Positions 4,686-5,742 of a stretch of 5,742 nt of DNA are shown in pieces (positions within the stretch are counted from its first letter, which is position 1; every line of letters begins with the position of its first letter). Made by a program: the position numbers and the translations under genes. The stretch covers positions 1-5,742 of the forward strand of contig CATMOC010000271.1 in NCBI GenBank assembly GCA_950071955.1, read 5' to 3'. This stretch comes from an uncultured Mesorhizobium sp. (GTDB lineage Bacteria; Pseudomonadota; Alphaproteobacteria; Rhizobiales; Rhizobiaceae). A model generated the notes under the pieces. The model had not been told where the DNA came from. It saw nothing but the letters and a program-made list of their open reading frames with translations, and made no database searches.

Positions 4686-5742
4686 GCCCGCGAGCGGCCG
4701 CCGTTTCGGTCCGGCGTCGGTCGCGCCGGCCGGCGGTGTCGGGTTCGGATGAAAAGGCCAGGGTATATTCGCCGGCCGGCCGCGCCAGGCTGCCGTTCAG
4801 CCGCAGCGCCACGCCCCGGGCGCGCCTGGACAGGCCGGTATCGCGCTCGACGCGGCGGATATCGGTCCAGGTCGTCTCCAGATCCAGGTTGGCGGCCTTG
4901 CTGACCTGCAACGAGGCCCCCGCCCCCAATTGCGAGATACGGCTGTCGGTGCCGCCGCCGGCACTGTCGGTGCGATCGGCCCCGGCGACGATCCGGGCCC
5001 GGATCAGCGGTGTGGGTTCCAGATAGATCCGGCCGGCGAGGCTGCCGGTGCGGCTGTCGACCAGATCCGGATCGGTGGTGCCGCTATAGGCGCGGCGGCT
5101 GTATTCAAGACTGAATTCGCCGCCCAGCTTGGCCTGGCTGCCGAAGGCATAGCCCAGCCGGGCGCTGGTCGTGGTGACGCTTCCCGGATCCAGCGTCACC
5201 AGCGTGCCGGTATCCTGGTCGAAGAAAATCTCGCGGTCCAGATCGGTCTCGCGATAGTTCAGCCCCGCCTCCAGCGAGGCATTGCGGGCGAAGCGGCGAT
5301 AGGACAGGCGTGCCTGCCGGTCGCCGAAGCCGATGAAGTTCGTCTGCTTCGGGTCGCCCTCGGTCAGCGGCAGCGACAAGCCCAGATCCAGGGTCTGGGA
5401 CCGGGTGGCGCGGCGGAAGGTCAGATCCAGCGGCGTGACGCCGATCACATCGCCATTGTCCAGCGCCAGCTGCTGGCCGATGCTGAACCGGGCGATGGCA
5501 GCCGGCTGATCGTCGGTCTGGGCATTGGCCGCCGCCGTCGGCAGCAGCGCCAGCAGGAACAGCAACAACGCCGCGCCCAAAACCGGCGCCAGAACGCCCA
5601 GCACCGCCATCACCACGCGCTGGAGCGTCCCTACGATCGCATCCTGCGCGCGCATCTGCGCGAGCCCGGTCCCTGCCGAGACGCCCATCAGCGCCGCGAG
5701 AAACCATCCTTGCTCCATCGCCCGGTTGACGAAATCGAGGCC
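4177..5742 (-). CDS. Chimeric open frame: outer-membrane beta-barrel-like protein with foreign ends
   Basis: This frame is open from the window edge (first ATG at 5718) to a stop at 4177, but only about 5560 to 4723 reads as one protein. That part has a hydrophobic leader (LLLFLLALLP) ending in ANA|Q, a good signal peptidase site near 5521. About 265 residues follow with alternating polar/hydrophobic strands and Asp/Gly/Thr-rich turns, for example ARLGYAFGS, KLGGEFSLEYSRR, GSLAGRIYLEP, ARIVAGADRT and GEYTLAFSS. This is typical of an outer-membrane beta-barrel (BBP2-like style); from memory, similar proteins occur in Rhodobacteraceae. No exact family or function is assigned. If the barrel has its own start inside this frame, the ATG at 5610 is a candidate, although the resulting leader lacks the usual N-terminal positive charges. 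After DTAGRRD near 4720 the frame turns into Arg-rich nonsense because it overlaps the E2 gene in another frame. The barrel lacks its last strands and a C-terminal aromatic residue, so it is a fragment. Confidence 0.5.
   Translation of the reverse strand, partial: GLDFVNRAMEQGWFLAALMGVSAGTGLAQMRAQDAIVGTLQRVVMAVLGVLAPVLGAALLLFLLALLPTAAANAQTDDQPAAIARFSIGQQLALDNGDVIGVTPLDLTFRRATRSQTLDLGLSLPLTEGDPKQTNFIGFGDRQARLSYRRFARNASLEAGLNYRETDLDREIFFDQDTGTLVTLDPGSVTTTSARLGYAFGSQAKLGGEFSLEYSRRAYSGTTDPDLVDSRTGSLAGRIYLEPTPLIRARIVAGADRTDSAGGGTDSRISQLGAGASLQVSKAANLDLETTWTDIRRVERDTGLSRRARGVALRLNGSLARPAGEYTLAFSSEPDTAGRRDRRRTETAAARGHAPHHCQTDDGEPAGQRPDDRLRACRHERERAPAPGAGRARGGIRSPRHLYGHRGQGGRNRALADAAHQRVDRGRRDTRVARRQCRHRRGAGGRADSPRRPEGRQEDAGGDRPRAEAAGRRRAQWRPDTVRPFGRHLQRQQFRQLWRRFRDADPQSASIGDPRHRANRR
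4705..4740. other. Probable chimeric joint between barrel and E2 sequences
   Basis: In one minus-strand frame, barrel-like sequence holds up to about 4723 (DTAGRR). In a second frame, E2 linker and catalytic-domain sequence begins by about 4720 (AGPKRRPLAG, then MRRTIARRM). The two families meet out of frame within about 30 bases. The spot contains CGCCGGCCGGC (4724-4734), an 11-base partly palindromic GC repeat that recurs at 4770-4780. Confidence 0.6.
4724..4780. repeat. 11-base direct repeat pair beside the joint
   Basis: CGCCGGCCGGC occurs at 4724-4734 and again at 4770-4780, 46 bases apart. The inner ten bases are self-complementary. In DNA this GC-rich such a repeat can arise by chance from Ala/Gly/Pro/Arg codons, so only its position next to the family switch makes it noteworthy. 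Confidence 0.5.
5540..5742 (-). pseudogene. Internal fragment of a DUF4153-like membrane protein
   Basis: The first roughly 67 residues of the frame, open at the window edge, read FVNRAMEQGWFLAALMGVSA, then GLAQMRAQDAIVGTLQRVVM, then a long hydrophobic segment (about 38-60). Two membrane-spanning stretches separated by a charged loop resemble, from memory, an internal region of DUF4153-type inner-membrane proteins, where LLLFLLAL would continue into another transmembrane region. Here it passes directly into a signal-peptide-like end and a secreted barrel, which makes no topological sense for a multi-pass inner-membrane protein. The family call is moderate to weak because it rests on recall of sequence style. 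Confidence 0.4.

Noticed and set aside
4870..5440. Recurring CAGATCC/GGATCCAG-like words in the barrel region
   Set aside because: They reflect repeated Leu-Asp/Asp-Leu pairs in beta strands written with the same codons. They are irregularly spaced and differ in length, so they are not a DNA repeat array.

Overview
The window is GC-rich DNA and every gene I can support lies on the minus strand. It looks like an alphaproteobacterium. The evidence is protein style only (dense GC-ending codons, four-base overlapping genes, and an outer-membrane barrel and a membrane-protein fragment of a kind I associate with Rhodobacteraceae), so the taxonomic call is tentative.

Reading in the direction of transcription (right to left), positions 5742 to about 4720 hold one continuous reading frame that appears to be stitched together. 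It begins, already open at the window edge, with a hydrophobic stretch resembling an internal piece of a DUF4153-type membrane protein. It passes through a signal-peptide-like segment ending in ANA|Q into about 265 residues of outer-membrane beta-barrel-like protein. It then runs out of frame into the coding sequence of a 2-oxoacid dehydrogenase E2 subunit. The E2 retains only its catalytic domain, with the lipoyl and E3-binding domains absent. Two abrupt changes of protein family within one kilobase, both at GC-rich or repetitive positions, suggest chimeric joints, either assembly artefacts or real rearrangements.

From about 4720 down to 116 is a coherent, tightly packed operon: E2 catalytic domain, a hotdog-fold MaoC N-terminal-like subunit, a MaoC hydratase with the catalytic Asp/His pair, dihydrolipoamide dehydrogenase (E3), and a CaiC-like acyl-CoA ligase. 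E2 and the first hotdog gene, and the MaoC gene and E3, are joined by ATGA stop/start overlaps. The two hotdog genes are 9 bases apart with a strong ribosome-binding site on the stop codon. The ligase follows E3 after 42 bases that contain a small hairpin and a good ribosome-binding site.

Together the operon could activate a carboxylic acid to its CoA ester (ligase), hydrate the derived 2-enoyl-CoA (two-subunit MaoC hydratase) and oxidatively decarboxylate a 2-oxoacid to an acyl-CoA (E2/E3, with E1 expected upstream but missing). The substrate cannot be read from the sequence. Positions 1 to 115 hold no recognisable gene, only a possible branched RNA fold. No tRNA, rRNA, CRISPR array or insertion sequence was seen.
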